A stretch of DNA of 64,000 bases from the NCBI RefSeq assembly GCF_020181035.1, contig NZ_JAIQYY010000001.1:95823-159822 (forward strand). The letters run 5' to 3'. The position numbers were made by a program, and so were the translations under genes. Positions 8,511 to 16,598 of the stretch are shown here, one piece after another; positions within the stretch are counted from its first letter, which is position 1, and the number at the start of each line of letters is the position of its first letter. Below the pieces are notes generated by a model. That model did no database searches. It was not told the origin of the DNA and worked only from the letters and a program-made list of their open reading frames with translations. This DNA comes from Streptomyces sp. CoH27 (lineage in GTDB: Bacteria; Actinomycetota; Actinomycetes; Streptomycetales; Streptomycetaceae).

Positions 8511-9413
8511 TCAGGAAGGCTCGGGTACGACGGCCACGGGGCACGCCGCGTGGTGCAGTACGCCGTGGGCGACGCGGCCGAGCTGGAGTCCGTAGTGACC
8601 GTGCCGGCGCCGGGATCCGACGACGAGCAGGTCGGCCTCGTGGGACGCGGCAAGCAGCGCGTCGCGGGCGTGGCCCTCGACGGTGCGGCGGTGCACTTCG
8701 AGGTCGGCCGGTGCGTCCCGCAGAGCATCCTCCACCGCCTCGGCGGCCTGCAGCTCGTGGAGGTGCGCCGGCGTGCCGACGAGCCGGGGGTGCCCCTGGA
8801 CGAAGTCCGTGGGCGGATGGCCCGTGGTCGCGTGCCCGGGGCGGCGCCAGGCCCGTACGGCTTCCAGCGGCACTCCGCGCAGCAGTGCCTCCTCGGCCGC
8901 GAACCGTACGGCGGCCGCGCCCTCGGGTTTCCCGGCGACGCCGAGGACGACACGGCCCCGGGTTCCGGACCGGGCCTGGTTGTCATGGCTGCCGCGCAGC
9001 ACCACGACCGGGCAGTGCGCGTGCCCGGCGACCGTGACACCGACGGAGCCGAGGAGGGCCTCGGCGATCCCGCTGCGGCCCCGGCAGCCCAGCACGACGG
9101 CGCGGGCGGTGCGGCTCTCCCGCACGAGCCCGTACTCCGGCTCGTCGGGCAGTACGTCCGTGCTGACCTGGACCTCGGGCCGGCGGCGCGCGGCCCGTTG
9201 CCGGGCGGTGCCGACGACGTCCGGTGCCGTCACCTCCTCCGCCGGTCTGCCGAGTTCCTGCGCGATCAGGGCGCCTTCGTAGCGGTCCCAGAGCGAGGCG
9301 TACACCAGCCGCAGCGGTGCCCCGCGCAGGGCGGCCTCGTCCGCCGCCCAGTCCACGGCACGCAGGCTCGGTTCCGAGCCGTCCACGCCCACGACGATCG
9401 GAAGATCCGCCAT
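8511..9413 (-). CDS. Tandem-domain universal stress protein (USP 1)
   Basis: Cytoplasmic ATP-binding stress protein with two UspA folds in 300 residues. The first opens with PIVVGVDGSEPSLRAVDWAA, and its ATP loop is GCRGRSGIAEALLGSV. The second opens with VVLGVAGKPEGAAAVRFA and ends with the loop region GSRRRHGHYGLQLGRVAH. The ATG at 9413 was chosen because it begins the conserved first strand and has a GAGAGAAG ribosome site; longer reading frames upstream are shadows. It is 41 bp after USP 2 on the same strand, so the two form an operon transcribed from near 10,400. Homologues are induced by OsdR or DosR in hypoxia. Confidence 0.93.
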   Translation of the reverse strand: MADLPIVVGVDGSEPSLRAVDWAADEAALRGAPLRLVYASLWDRYEGALIAQELGRPAEEVTAPDVVGTARQRAARRRPEVQVSTDVLPDEPEYGLVRESRTARAVVLGCRGRSGIAEALLGSVGVTVAGHAHCPVVVLRGSHDNQARSGTRGRVVLGVAGKPEGAAAVRFAAEEALLRGVPLEAVRAWRRPGHATTGHPPTDFVQGHPRLVGTPAHLHELQAAEAVEDALRDAPADLEVHRRTVEGHARDALLAASHEADLLVVGSRRRHGHYGLQLGRVAHGVLHHAACPVAVVPEPS

Positions 9414-9454
9414 GCTTCTCTCTCCTCGGTTGCTCTCCTCGTCCTCGCCGCATC

Positions 9455-10360
9455 TCAGCTGTGGGCGACGACCGCGACGGGCGCGACGACGTGGTGCAGT
9501 ACGGCGTGGGTGACGTGACCGATGTGGGCGCCGAACGGGTTGGTCCGGATGCGCCGGCCGACCACGGTCAGGGAGGCGTCGCGCGAGGCGGTGACGAGGA
9601 CCTGCGCGGCGCTTCCGCAGCGGCTCGCCTCGATCACGTCGACGCCGGGGAACTTCTGCCGCCATGGGCGCACCGCCTCGCTCAGGGCGGCCGCCTGCTC
9701 ACGCGCGAGGGTGCCGTAGAGTTCCGCGTCGCCGTAGAAGCGGTAGAAGGCGGTGGGCGGCTCCGGCCAGCCGTGCGCGATCCTCAGGGATGCCCCACGG
9801 CGTGCGGCGGCGTCGAAGGCGAACTCCATCAGCGTCTCGTCCACGTCGTCGGTGTCGAGGCCGACGACGACGGGCCGGAAGGGGGTCGCGGCCGACGGGA
9901 TGCCCGCGGGGTCCGTCCGGTGTTCGTCGGCGGCCTGCTCCCCTGCGCGCACCAGTACCACCGGACGGGCGGCGTGGGCGATGACGGACAGGCTGACCGA
10001 GCCGACCATGAACCCGCCGATCCCGCCGAAGCCGCGCGAGCCCAGCACCAGCATCTCCGCCGCGTCCGCCGCCTCGGCCAGGGCCTGGGAGGGTTCGCCG
10101 GTGACGCGGTCGACGATCACCTCGACACCCGGGTGGCGCAGCCGAAGCCCTTCCGCGGCCTCGGCCGGAATGCTTGCCGCCCAGTCCTGACCGGTCTCGG
10201 TGCCGAGCAGCGGTGCCTGGGCCACGGGCACGGGCGCGGGCTCGAAGGCGTGCAGGAGCTTCACCGGCAGTCCGCGCAGACGGGCTTCCCGGGCCGCCCA
10301 TGCGGCGGCTGCCCGGCTCTCGGCCGAGTCGTCGAGGCCCACGGTGATGGGTCGGGTCAT
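9455..10360 (-). CDS. Tandem-domain universal stress protein (USP 2)
   Basis: Two UspA domains in 301 residues: the first begins TRPITVGLDDSAESRAAAAW and carries the loop GSRGFGGIGGFMVGSVS; the second begins FRPVVVGLDTDDVDETLM and ends GRRIRTNPFGAHIGHVTH. The second loop lacks the full GxxGxxxxxxxxxG(S/T) pattern, so only the first domain clearly has the ATP-binding signature. The ATG at 10360 has GGGAGG eight bases upstream; the in-frame GTG nine bases earlier overlaps that ribosome site and is less likely. It is first in an operon with USP 1 and has a perfect copy of the palindrome 84 bp upstream. Confidence 0.92.
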   Translation of the reverse strand: MTRPITVGLDDSAESRAAAAWAAREARLRGLPVKLLHAFEPAPVPVAQAPLLGTETGQDWAASIPAEAAEGLRLRHPGVEVIVDRVTGEPSQALAEAADAAEMLVLGSRGFGGIGGFMVGSVSLSVIAHAARPVVLVRAGEQAADEHRTDPAGIPSAATPFRPVVVGLDTDDVDETLMEFAFDAAARRGASLRIAHGWPEPPTAFYRFYGDAELYGTLAREQAAALSEAVRPWRQKFPGVDVIEASRCGSAAQVLVTASRDASLTVVGRRIRTNPFGAHIGHVTHAVLHHVVAPVAVVAHS

Positions 10361-10443
10361 GGCCGGCACCTCCCGGGACGAGCAATCCGATACCAGCGTG
10401 GTGACGCCGGGGCCGCACGGTCAGGGGCCGCAGGTCCCTGCGC

Positions 10444-10459
10444 GGGGCCGAACGGCCCC
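10444..10459. promoter_or_regulatory. Dormancy-type palindrome, copy 4 (fullest copy)
   Basis: GGGGCCGAACGGCCCC is the longest, best-balanced copy of the repeated motif. It lies 84 bp upstream of the USP 2 start and about 270 bp upstream of the divergent CBS-BON gene. It was used as the reference when scoring the others. Confidence 0.65.
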
Positions 10460-10491
10460 GGTGTCCGGGTTCCCCCGACGGCGCCCGGCAC

Positions 10492-10507
10492 GAGGCGGAA
10501 CGGCCCT
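10492..10507. promoter_or_regulatory. Dormancy-type palindrome, copy 5 (weaker)
   Basis: GAGGCGGAACGGCCCT matches copy 4 at 13 of 16 positions; only its right half is well formed. Together with copy 4 it suggests paired sites in the divergent promoter of USP 2 and the CBS-BON gene. The remainder of 10361-10730 has no recognisable gene. Confidence 0.4.
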
Positions 10508-10730
10508 GTCGGCGGAGCCGACGGAGCGTGCAGTGTGGACGTGACGGGTGAGACGTCCTCAGGCCGCTACTGCCCCGCACGCCCGCCGCGGTGCTCGGCG
10601 CGCTCGTCGTGTGCGCCGCGGCCCGCATGCCGGCCGAGCCGGTGCGAGGGGCCAGGTGGCCCTGGCCAGGCGTCCCGCACCGGCACAGGCTGGTAGGGGC
10701 AGGACCCACGCAGACCCGATGGAGCTCACC

Positions 10731-11405
10731 ATGCACGGCACCTCGCACATCGTCAGCGATGTCATGACCCAGACGGTCGCCGCCATCGGCCGGCGGGCGC
10801 CGTTCAAGGAGATCGTGCAGCTGATGCAGGACTGGCAGGTCAGCGCCCTCCCGGTGATCGAGGGCGAGGGCCGGGTGGTCGGTGTCGTCTCCGAGGCCGA
10901 CCTGCTGCCCAAGGAGGAGCTGCGGGACGCCCCGGACGCGGCCTACCTCCAGCTGCGTCAGCCGGTCGACGTGGCGAAGGCCGAGGGGATGACCGCGGGC
11001 GACCTGATGTCCTCCCCCGCCCTCACCGTCCGGGCGAGCGCCACCGTCGCCGAGGCCGCACGGCTCATGGCGCGGGGCGGCGTCAAACGGCTGCCCGTCG
11101 TCGACGAGACCGGGCTGCTCCAGGGCATCGTCAGCCGCGCCGACCTGCTCAAGGTCTTCCTGCGCGACGACGAGGACATCGCCGGGGAGGTCCGGCGCGA
11201 GATCGTGTCGTACCTCTTCCCGCTGTCCGCCTCAACCGTCCAGGTGGAGGTGGCGGACGGCATCGTCACTCTGACGGGCCACATCCGCGACAGCGCGCTG
11301 ATCCCGGTGGCCGCACGCCTGGTACGGGCCGTCGAAGGGGTGGTGGACGTGCGGTTCGACCTCGCGCACGGCGCCGGGCAGGCGAGTGGGGCCGGACGGC
11401 CCTAG
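10731..11405 (+). CDS. CBS-pair plus BON domain protein
   Basis: A 224-residue cytoplasmic protein. The first CBS motif is VSDVMTQTVAAIGRRAPFKE, the second TAGDLMSSPALTVRASATVA, and the C-terminal 70 residues form a BON domain (VEVADGIVTLTGHIRDSALI). CBS pairs bind adenosyl ligands and BON domains may bind phospholipid or protein partners; the combination is typical of Streptomyces dormancy clusters. The ATG at 10731 has GGAG six bases upstream; an in-frame ATG at 10719 is an alternative. The last codons overlap palindrome copy 6, so the 3' end doubles as promoter DNA for the next gene. Confidence 0.9.
   Translation: MHGTSHIVSDVMTQTVAAIGRRAPFKEIVQLMQDWQVSALPVIEGEGRVVGVVSEADLLPKEELRDAPDAAYLQLRQPVDVAKAEGMTAGDLMSSPALTVRASATVAEAARLMARGGVKRLPVVDETGLLQGIVSRADLLKVFLRDDEDIAGEVRREIVSYLFPLSASTVQVEVADGIVTLTGHIRDSALIPVAARLVRAVEGVVDVRFDLAHGAGQASGAGRP
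11388..11403. promoter_or_regulatory. Dormancy-type palindrome, copy 6, inside the end of the CBS-BON gene
   Basis: GGGGCCGGACGGCCCT matches copy 4 at 14 of 16 positions and lies 82 bp before the response-regulator start. It spans the final codons of the CBS-BON gene up to its stop. This position suggests that the regulator controls its own gene. Confidence 0.55.
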
Positions 11406-11484
11406 TGCGTACGGCCGCGAAAGGTCATGATCGGCCTCACGAACGGCCCGTAGTCTGTCCGTCACCGGGGAACGAGAGGTCGTC

Positions 11485-12162
11485 ATGACCGAGCCACGCA
11501 CCTTCACCGAGCGGGACCCGATCCGGGTGTTCCTGCTGGACGACCACGAAGTCGTCCGGCGCGGACTGGCCGATCTCCTCGACGCCGAACCGGACATCCA
11601 GGTGGTCGGCGACGCGGACACCGCCGAGCACGCGCTCACCCGTGGCCCCGCGCTGCGCCCGCACGTCGCCGTACTGGACGTCCGGCTCCCCGACGGCGAC
11701 GGCATCACGGTTTGCCGGGAACTGCGCGACCGGATGCCGGAGCTCGCGTGTCTGATGCTGACGTCCTTCGACGACGAGGAGGCGCTGCTGGACGCGATCA
11801 TGGCCGGAGCGTCCGGCTATGTGCTGAAGCAGATCAAGGGCTCCGACCTCGTCTCGGCGGTCCGCACCGTGGCCTCGGGACAGTCGATGCTGGACCCCGC
11901 GACCACGGCGCGCCTCATGCACTCTCTGCGCGATCCGGCCGTGGCTCCCGCGCTGCCGCCGGAGCTGGCCGGCCTGTCGCCCCGGGAGCGGGACATCCTG
12001 ACCCTTATCGGCGACGGTCTGACCAACCGGGAGATCGGCAAGAAGCTGTACCTGTCGGAGAAGACCGTCAAGAACCACATCTCGCGGATGCTGTCCAAGC
12101 TCGGTGTCCAGCGCCGGGTCCAGGCGGCGGTCCTCGCGTCCCACCTGGAGCCACGGGACTAG
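11485..12162 (+). CDS. NarL/LuxR-family response regulator (OsdR/DevR-like)
   Basis: A 225-residue DNA-binding response regulator. The receiver domain has the acidic pair LLDD near residue 19, the phospho-acceptor Asp65 in VAVLDVRLPDGD, the switch residue in LMLTSFDD and the Lys in GYVLKQIKGSD. The C-terminal GerE helix-turn-helix is LSPRERDILTLIGDGLTNRE followed by KTVKNHISRMLSKL. Overall layout and wording match the DevR/DosR and S. coelicolor OsdR group, which respond to hypoxia or nitric oxide through a DevS/OsdK kinase. The kinase at the left edge is the only visible partner. A palindromic box upstream supports autoregulation. The ribosome site GGGGAACGAGAGG precedes the ATG. Confidence 0.93.
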   Translation: MTEPRTFTERDPIRVFLLDDHEVVRRGLADLLDAEPDIQVVGDADTAEHALTRGPALRPHVAVLDVRLPDGDGITVCRELRDRMPELACLMLTSFDDEEALLDAIMAGASGYVLKQIKGSDLVSAVRTVASGQSMLDPATTARLMHSLRDPAVAPALPPELAGLSPRERDILTLIGDGLTNREIGKKLYLSEKTVKNHISRMLSKLGVQRRVQAAVLASHLEPRD

Positions 12163-12184
12163 GGCGTTCTCGGGGGAGCGGCTT

Positions 12185-12400
12185 CTACAGGGCGCGCAAG
12201 AAGTCCAGCAGCGCGTACGTGACGGCCTCGGGCCGGTCCTGCCGGGTCCAGTGGCCGCAGCCCGGCACGTCGACGACTTCGCGTCGCTGCGCCGGCGCTG
12301 GGCTCCCCGGTTTGAGGGGGACCTCGCGGCCGTGGAACCGGCCCTGGGAGGCGAGCACGAGGAGGCGGTACGGCGTCGCTGGGGCCGCTTCGCGCGGCGT
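12185..12400 (-). pseudogene. Alpha/beta hydrolase C-terminal fragment
   Basis: On the minus strand this stretch reads RREVVDVPGCGHWTRQDRP, then EAVTYALLDFLRAL and a stop at 12185-12187. That is the characteristic end of an epoxide-hydrolase-like alpha/beta hydrolase, with the catalytic His in GHW. The sequence upstream no longer holds the nucleophile region, and no start is seen. The right boundary is approximate. It lies tail to tail with the response regulator and fills most of the gap before the heat-shock gene. Confidence 0.65.
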
Positions 12401-12469
12401 GACCGCGGCGCGAAGCGCGCAGACGTCGGCGGGCCCGCTCGGGCCCGCCGCGGACGCAAGGCGTCCTCG

Positions 12470-12874
12470 TCAGCTGCCGTGCTGGATCTCGACGTGCCGG
12501 GCCTCCGCCTTCTCGACGCCCAGCCCCACGCTGACGGTCAGCATGCCGTTGGTGTAGTCGGCCTTGACGTCGTCCTCGTCGGCGCCGGGCGGCAGCGTCA
12601 CGCTGCGGCTCATCTCGCCGTACCGGATCTCGCTGTGGCTCTTGTCCACCTCCCGCTCGGTGCGCTCGGCCTGGACCGTCAGCACCCCGTCGCCGATCAC
12701 GACGTCGATGTCCTCGGGGGCCATGCCGGGAAGCTCGGCGCGCAGCACGTAGCGCCCCTCCTCCAGGTAGTCCTCGATACGGACCGCGGGCATCGTGAGC
12801 CTGCTGGGAATCGTCTCGAACCAGTCCGGGATCTCCGGGAACGGGAACCTCTGCCTGCGTGTCAGTGTGGCCAT
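12470..12874 (-). CDS. Hsp20/alpha-crystallin small heat-shock protein
   Basis: ATP-independent chaperone of 134 residues that forms oligomers and holds unfolding proteins. The alpha-crystallin domain spans about residues 32-125, including YVLRAELPGMAPEDIDVVI and the end motif NGMLTVSVG. The N-terminal arm, RFPFPEIPDWFETIP, is short. M. tuberculosis HspX (Acr) is a strongly DosR-induced relative, and a palindromic box lies 70 bp upstream here. It diverges from the nicotinate phosphoribosyltransferase gene. Confidence 0.92.
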   Translation of the reverse strand: MATLTRRQRFPFPEIPDWFETIPSRLTMPAVRIEDYLEEGRYVLRAELPGMAPEDIDVVIGDGVLTVQAERTEREVDKSHSEIRYGEMSRSVTLPPGADEDDVKADYTNGMLTVSVGLGVEKAEARHVEIQHGS

Positions 12875-12943
12875 CGCCGTACCTCCTCGGTTGTCGTCGT
12901 CCGCCGGCGCCTCCAGTGCAGCGCGCCCCGGCGCTGTCGCACT

Positions 12944-12959
12944 GAGGCCGAACAGCCCC
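12944..12959. promoter_or_regulatory. Dormancy-type palindrome, copy 7
   Basis: GAGGCCGAACAGCCCC matches copy 4 at 14 of 16 positions. It sits between the divergent small heat-shock gene (start 12874) and the nicotinate phosphoribosyltransferase gene (start 13047), 70-90 bp from each. Confidence 0.5.
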
Positions 12960-13046
12960 TGCCGGGGTCCCCTATGTCCTTTTTACCCATACCTGGCACG
13001 ATCAGACTGGTGCCGGGAGAAGCGACCACATGCGGCGGCGATCACC

Positions 13047-14420
13047 ATGTCCGACGTCACCACCACCGATCTCTACGAAGTGACCATGGCCCTGTCCTAC
13101 CTGCGCGAGGACATGCACGCACCGGCCACCTTCAGTCTCTTCGTCCGCGACCTCCCGCCCGGCCGCGGCTTCCTGGTCGCCGCCGGTCTGGAATCCGCCC
13201 TGGACTTCCTGGCCGGCTACCGCGTCGAGCGCGAGGACGTCGAGGAGTTCGCGGCCGCCCTGCGTCGCCCGGTGCACGACCTGCTGCCGCTTCGCGGCCT
13301 CTGTTTCGAGGGCGAGGTCCGGGCCGTACCGGAAGGCCGTGTGGTGTGCGCCGGAGAGCCGCTGCTGGAGCTGACCGCGCCGCTGCCCCAGGCCCAGCTC
13401 GTCGAGACGTACCTGCTGAACCAGCTCTGCCACCAGACGTCGGTGGCGACCAAGGCGGCACGCTGCGTGCTGGCCGCGGCCGGACGGCAGGTCGTGGACT
13501 TCTCGCTGCGCCGCACCCACGGTCCGTGGGCGGGGTTCCAGGCCGCCCGGCTGGGTGCCCTGGTGGGGTTCGCCGGCACGAGCAATGTCGTCGCGGCCAC
13601 CGCCCTCGGCATCCCGGCCTCGGGCACCATGGCGCACTCCTACATCGAGGCCTTCCCGAACGAGGAGGCCGCCTTCCGTGCCTTCGCGCTGAGCCACCCC
13701 GGCCCGGTCACCTTCCTCGTCGACACCTACGACACCGAGGAGGGGGTGCGCACCGCTGCCCGGGTGCTGACCGGCCTGCGGCGCGGTCCCGGCTGTGCCA
13801 TCCGTCTGGACAGCGGTGATCTCGAAGCGCTGGCACGCCGGGCCCGCGCGCTGCTGGACACCGCCGGCCTGGACGACGTACGGATCGTGGCCAGCGGCGG
13901 ACTCGACGAGTACGCCGTGGACCGGCTGGTGCGCGCCGGCGCGCCGATCGACGTGTACGCGGTGGGCACACGGGTGGGCGTGGCCGCGGACGCCCCGTAC
14001 CTGGACGCCGCGTACAAGCTGGTCGAGTACGCCGGCCGTCCCGTCATGAAGCTGTCCTCGGCGAAGGTCACGGCCCCGGGCCGCAAACAGGTCTTCCGCC
14101 GGCCCGGACGACCCGACGTCATCGCCCTGGCGGACGAGGAACCGCCGGACGCGGCACGGCCCCTGCTGCGCACGGTGATGCGCGGCGGGCGCCGGACGGG
14201 CCCGCCCGACCGGCTGCGGGACGCCCGAGAGCGATTCCGCGAGGACGTCGCCGCGCTGCCCGAGACAGCTCGCCGGATCGAGAGTCCGGAGCCGGTCGCG
14301 CCGGTCCGGTCCCGGGCCCTTGAGCACCTGACGGCCATGGTGCGCTCCGGCATCGACGCCCGGCCGCGCCGGCCCGCGGCCGCGCCACCCTCCTCCACGC
14401 TCTCGGCTCGTACACCGTGA
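13047..14420 (+). CDS. pncB: Nicotinate phosphoribosyltransferase
   Basis: Condenses nicotinate with PRPP to nicotinate mononucleotide in the NAD salvage pathway, using ATP. The 457-residue protein has the family opening TTDLYEVTMALSYL, the active-site stretch VVDFSLRRTHGPWAG with the His that is phosphorylated in the family, and IRLDSGDL plus YAVGTRVGVAADAPYLDAAY in the phosphoribosyl-binding barrel. The ATG at 13047 begins the conserved region but has only a weak ribosome site; an in-frame ATG at 13029 is possible. Placement beside a dormancy promoter suggests NAD recycling under low oxygen. Streptomyces often carry a second pncB elsewhere. Confidence 0.93.
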   Translation: MSDVTTTDLYEVTMALSYLREDMHAPATFSLFVRDLPPGRGFLVAAGLESALDFLAGYRVEREDVEEFAAALRRPVHDLLPLRGLCFEGEVRAVPEGRVVCAGEPLLELTAPLPQAQLVETYLLNQLCHQTSVATKAARCVLAAAGRQVVDFSLRRTHGPWAGFQAARLGALVGFAGTSNVVAATALGIPASGTMAHSYIEAFPNEEAAFRAFALSHPGPVTFLVDTYDTEEGVRTAARVLTGLRRGPGCAIRLDSGDLEALARRARALLDTAGLDDVRIVASGGLDEYAVDRLVRAGAPIDVYAVGTRVGVAADAPYLDAAYKLVEYAGRPVMKLSSAKVTAPGRKQVFRRPGRPDVIALADEEPPDAARPLLRTVMRGGRRTGPPDRLRDARERFREDVAALPETARRIESPEPVAPVRSRALEHLTAMVRSGIDARPRRPAAAPPSSTLSARTP

Positions 14421-14459
14421 CCCGTCCCGGTGCGCCGCCAGGGCCTACGGGGCCGCCCT

Positions 14460-14475
14460 GGGGACCAATGGCCCC
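14460..14475. promoter_or_regulatory. Dormancy-type palindrome, copy 8
   Basis: GGGGACCAATGGCCCC matches copy 4 at 13 of 16 positions. It lies about 100 bp before the small ORF at 14557 and 180 bp before the broken USP gene, on the plus strand after the pncB stop. Confidence 0.45.
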
Positions 14476-14556
14476 TGGCAGGCCGGCCCCGGCAGAACCT
14501 TCGATGGAACCGGCGGCGGTGCTCGTCCGCGCCACCGCAGGGAGGAGGCGAGGGCG

Positions 14557-14655
14557 ATGGCCGCTCCCGCACCACTGAATGACACGGACCGGGCCGCCGG
14601 ACCCGCGGTGACCGGCGAGGTGATGTCCGGAGGCGGCCATGTCCCGGCCCGGTGA
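14557..14655 (+). CDS. Possible 32-residue small protein upstream of the broken USP
   Basis: The ATG at 14557 has a very good ribosome site (GGAGGAGGCGAGGGCG), better than that of the USP frame it overlaps (start 14639). The predicted peptide begins MAAPAPLNDTDRAAGPAVTG and has no domain I recognise. It could be a leader peptide, a true small protein or a remnant of a larger gene. The support is the ribosome site and position behind palindrome copy 8. Confidence 0.3.
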   Translation: MAAPAPLNDTDRAAGPAVTGEVMSGGGHVPAR

Positions 14656-15512
14656 CCGCCGGCCGGTCGTGGTGGGCGTCGATCCGGATCCGGCCCGGCA
14701 CACGGCGCTGGCCTGGGCTGCCGACGAGGCCGCCCGCCGCCGGCTCCCGTTGCGTCCATGTCGAGGGCGTGCCGACCAGGGGGTACCGGGGGCGGGAGGT
14801 CCCGCCGTCCTGGGAGGAGTGGAACGAGGCGCTGCACAAAGCGGGCCGACGCGTGCTGGAGGCGGCGGCGGACTTCGTCGCCGCCAGGCACCCGCAGCCG
14901 GAGGTCGATGCCCTGCTCGCGGAGGGCGACCCGGTGTGGGTGCTGCGTGAGCAGAGCCGCGACGCCACCGCCGTCGTGCTGGGATCGCGGCATCTGGACC
15001 GGACGCAGGAACTGTTCGGCTCCGTGTCCGTCGCCCTGCCGCTCATGGCCCACACGCACTGCCCCCTGGTGGTCGTGCCCGAGCCGGAACACATCGTCCA
15101 GGATCCCGCGTACTTCGTGGTCGGCGTCGACGGCAGCCCGCACTCGGCCGCCGCGGTCGACGTGGCGTTCGAGGAGGCGGCCTTGCACGGCGCCGAGCTG
15201 CGGGCTCTGCTCGTCCGGGAGTCCGGGCCGCTGAGGATCTTCGACGAGCACGGGCCGCAGCAGGAGGCCCGGGGGCTGCTGTCCGAGATCGTGGCGGGCC
15301 GCCGCGACCGCTTCCCCGAAGTGGACCTGCGTCACGAACTGGTCGTCGGACATCCCGTGCAGGTGCTCACCGACGCCTCGGCCCACGCGCTCGGCCTGGT
15401 CGTGGGGACCCGGGGGCGCGGAGGCTTCACCGGCATGCTGCTGGGGTCGGTCAGCCGGGGTGTGCTGCACCACGCCCGCTGCCCGGTCATCGCCGTCCCG
15501 TCCTCCGGGTGA
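14639..15512 (+). pseudogene. Universal stress protein with frameshift (USP 3)
   Basis: The N-terminus reads RRPVVVGVDPDPARHTALAW from the ATG at 14639 in one frame. From about 14750 the homology continues in the next frame as VHVEGVPTRGYRGREVPPSW and runs through a complete second UspA domain (YFVVGVDGSPHSAAAVDVAF, then GTRGRGGFTGMLLGSVSRGV) to the stop at 15510-15512. The expected residues linking LPLR and VHVEG are short, so a small deletion near 14748 is likely. If the sequence is right, a full protein cannot be made without frameshifting. The second domain keeps its ATP-loop pattern. Confidence 0.75.
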
Positions 15513-15541
15513 GCCGCCGGACCGTCACGAAGGCGGTCACC

Positions 15542-16539
15542 ATGACCACACAACCGCTGGACGTGAACACCGTCACGGCGCTCGTGGCGGACGCCGGCGC
15601 CGCACCCTCGCTGCACGACGCACAGCCCTGGGCGTTCCGTCACCTACGGGATCTCGGTGTGCTGCGCCTGTACGCCGACCCGGAGCGCACCCTGCCGCGG
15701 GCTCGCGGCCCGGACAACCGGGGTCTGCACCGCACCTGGGCTGCGGGGCCGCGCTGTTCGACCTGCGCGTGGCCGCCGCCGCGGCGGGGCCGGCGCCGGT
15801 CGTCCGGCTGCTGCCCGACGCGGCCTGTCCGGAGTTCCTCGCCGAGCTGCATCTGTGCGGCGCCGGAGCGCCCGACGCGGCGTCGGCCCCGCTGCGGCCC
15901 GCGGTCCGCCGCCGGCACTCCAGCCGCCGGCCCCACCGCGACGAGGCGGTCCCCGCCCTCGTGCGCGAGGGGCGGTGCGAGGCGGCCCGCGCCGAGGGCG
16001 CGCAGCTGCTGTTCCCCGGTGCCTGGCATGTGCGGTCGGTCCTGGAACTGGTGCGGGACGCCGAGGGCAGGGAAGGGGCCGACCCGGGCCTGCGCGAGGA
16101 GACGGCGCGGTGGACGCGTACGGAACCGTCCGGCGCCGCCGCAGCGTCCGACGGCATCCCCGCCGAGGCGTTCGGACCGCGCCGGCGCGGCACCTCGGTC
16201 CCCGTGCGTGACTTCGCCGTCGGCCGCAAGGTCCCCGGGCGCGGCTGGGCGCCCTTCGAGAAGAACCCCGACATCGCTCTGCTGGGTACGACCCGCGACG
16301 GACCGGCGGACTGGCTGCGGGCGGGTCAGGCAGTGGAGCGTGTCTGGCTGCGGGCCTCGATGGACGGACTGGTCGTCTCGGTCACCTCCCAGCCTTTGGA
16401 GTGGCCGGAGATCCGGTGGGCCGTCCCCGACCCCGTCTCCGCAATGGCGCACGTCCAGATGGTGATCCGGCTCGGCTACGGCCCCGAAGGGCCCGCGAGC
16501 CCGCGACGGCCGGTGGCCGATCTGCTCGATGTCCTCTGA
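15542..16539 (+). pseudogene. Acg-type nitroreductase broken by a 5-bp tandem duplication
   Basis: The first part, from the ATG at 15542, reads LVADAGAAPSLHDAQPWAFR, the opening of the Acg/Rv2032 nitroreductase-like family, which has a flavin fold and is DosR-linked in mycobacteria. At 15727-15736 the pentamer GCACC occurs twice in a row. Removing one copy restores an uninterrupted reading through GLHLGCGAALFDLRVAAAAA to the stop at 16537-16539, giving a normal length near 330 residues. As written, translation enters the wrong frame. Because the lesion is an exact short duplication it looks like a genuine slippage mutation. The gene begins 29 bp after the broken USP 3. Confidence 0.85.
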
Positions 16540-16598
16540 CGCGGGCTCGCGGCCCGGACCCACAGGCGCCGGCCGACCTCACAGGTAGGAGGAGCCGT

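Noticed and set aside
8201..9518. Long plus-strand open frames antisense to USP 1
   Set aside because: The minus-strand USP has the full domain pattern; the antisense frame has no recognisable motif.
13002..14327. A 441-residue minus-strand frame antisense to pncB
   Set aside because: pncB on the plus strand has the family motifs; the antisense frame is compositionally a shadow.
16480..16494. GGCCCCGAAGGGCCC, a palindrome-like site near the end of the Acg-type gene
   Set aside because: The half-site order differs from the dormancy motif and it lies inside coding sequence well before the CBS gene; likely chance in GC-rich DNA.
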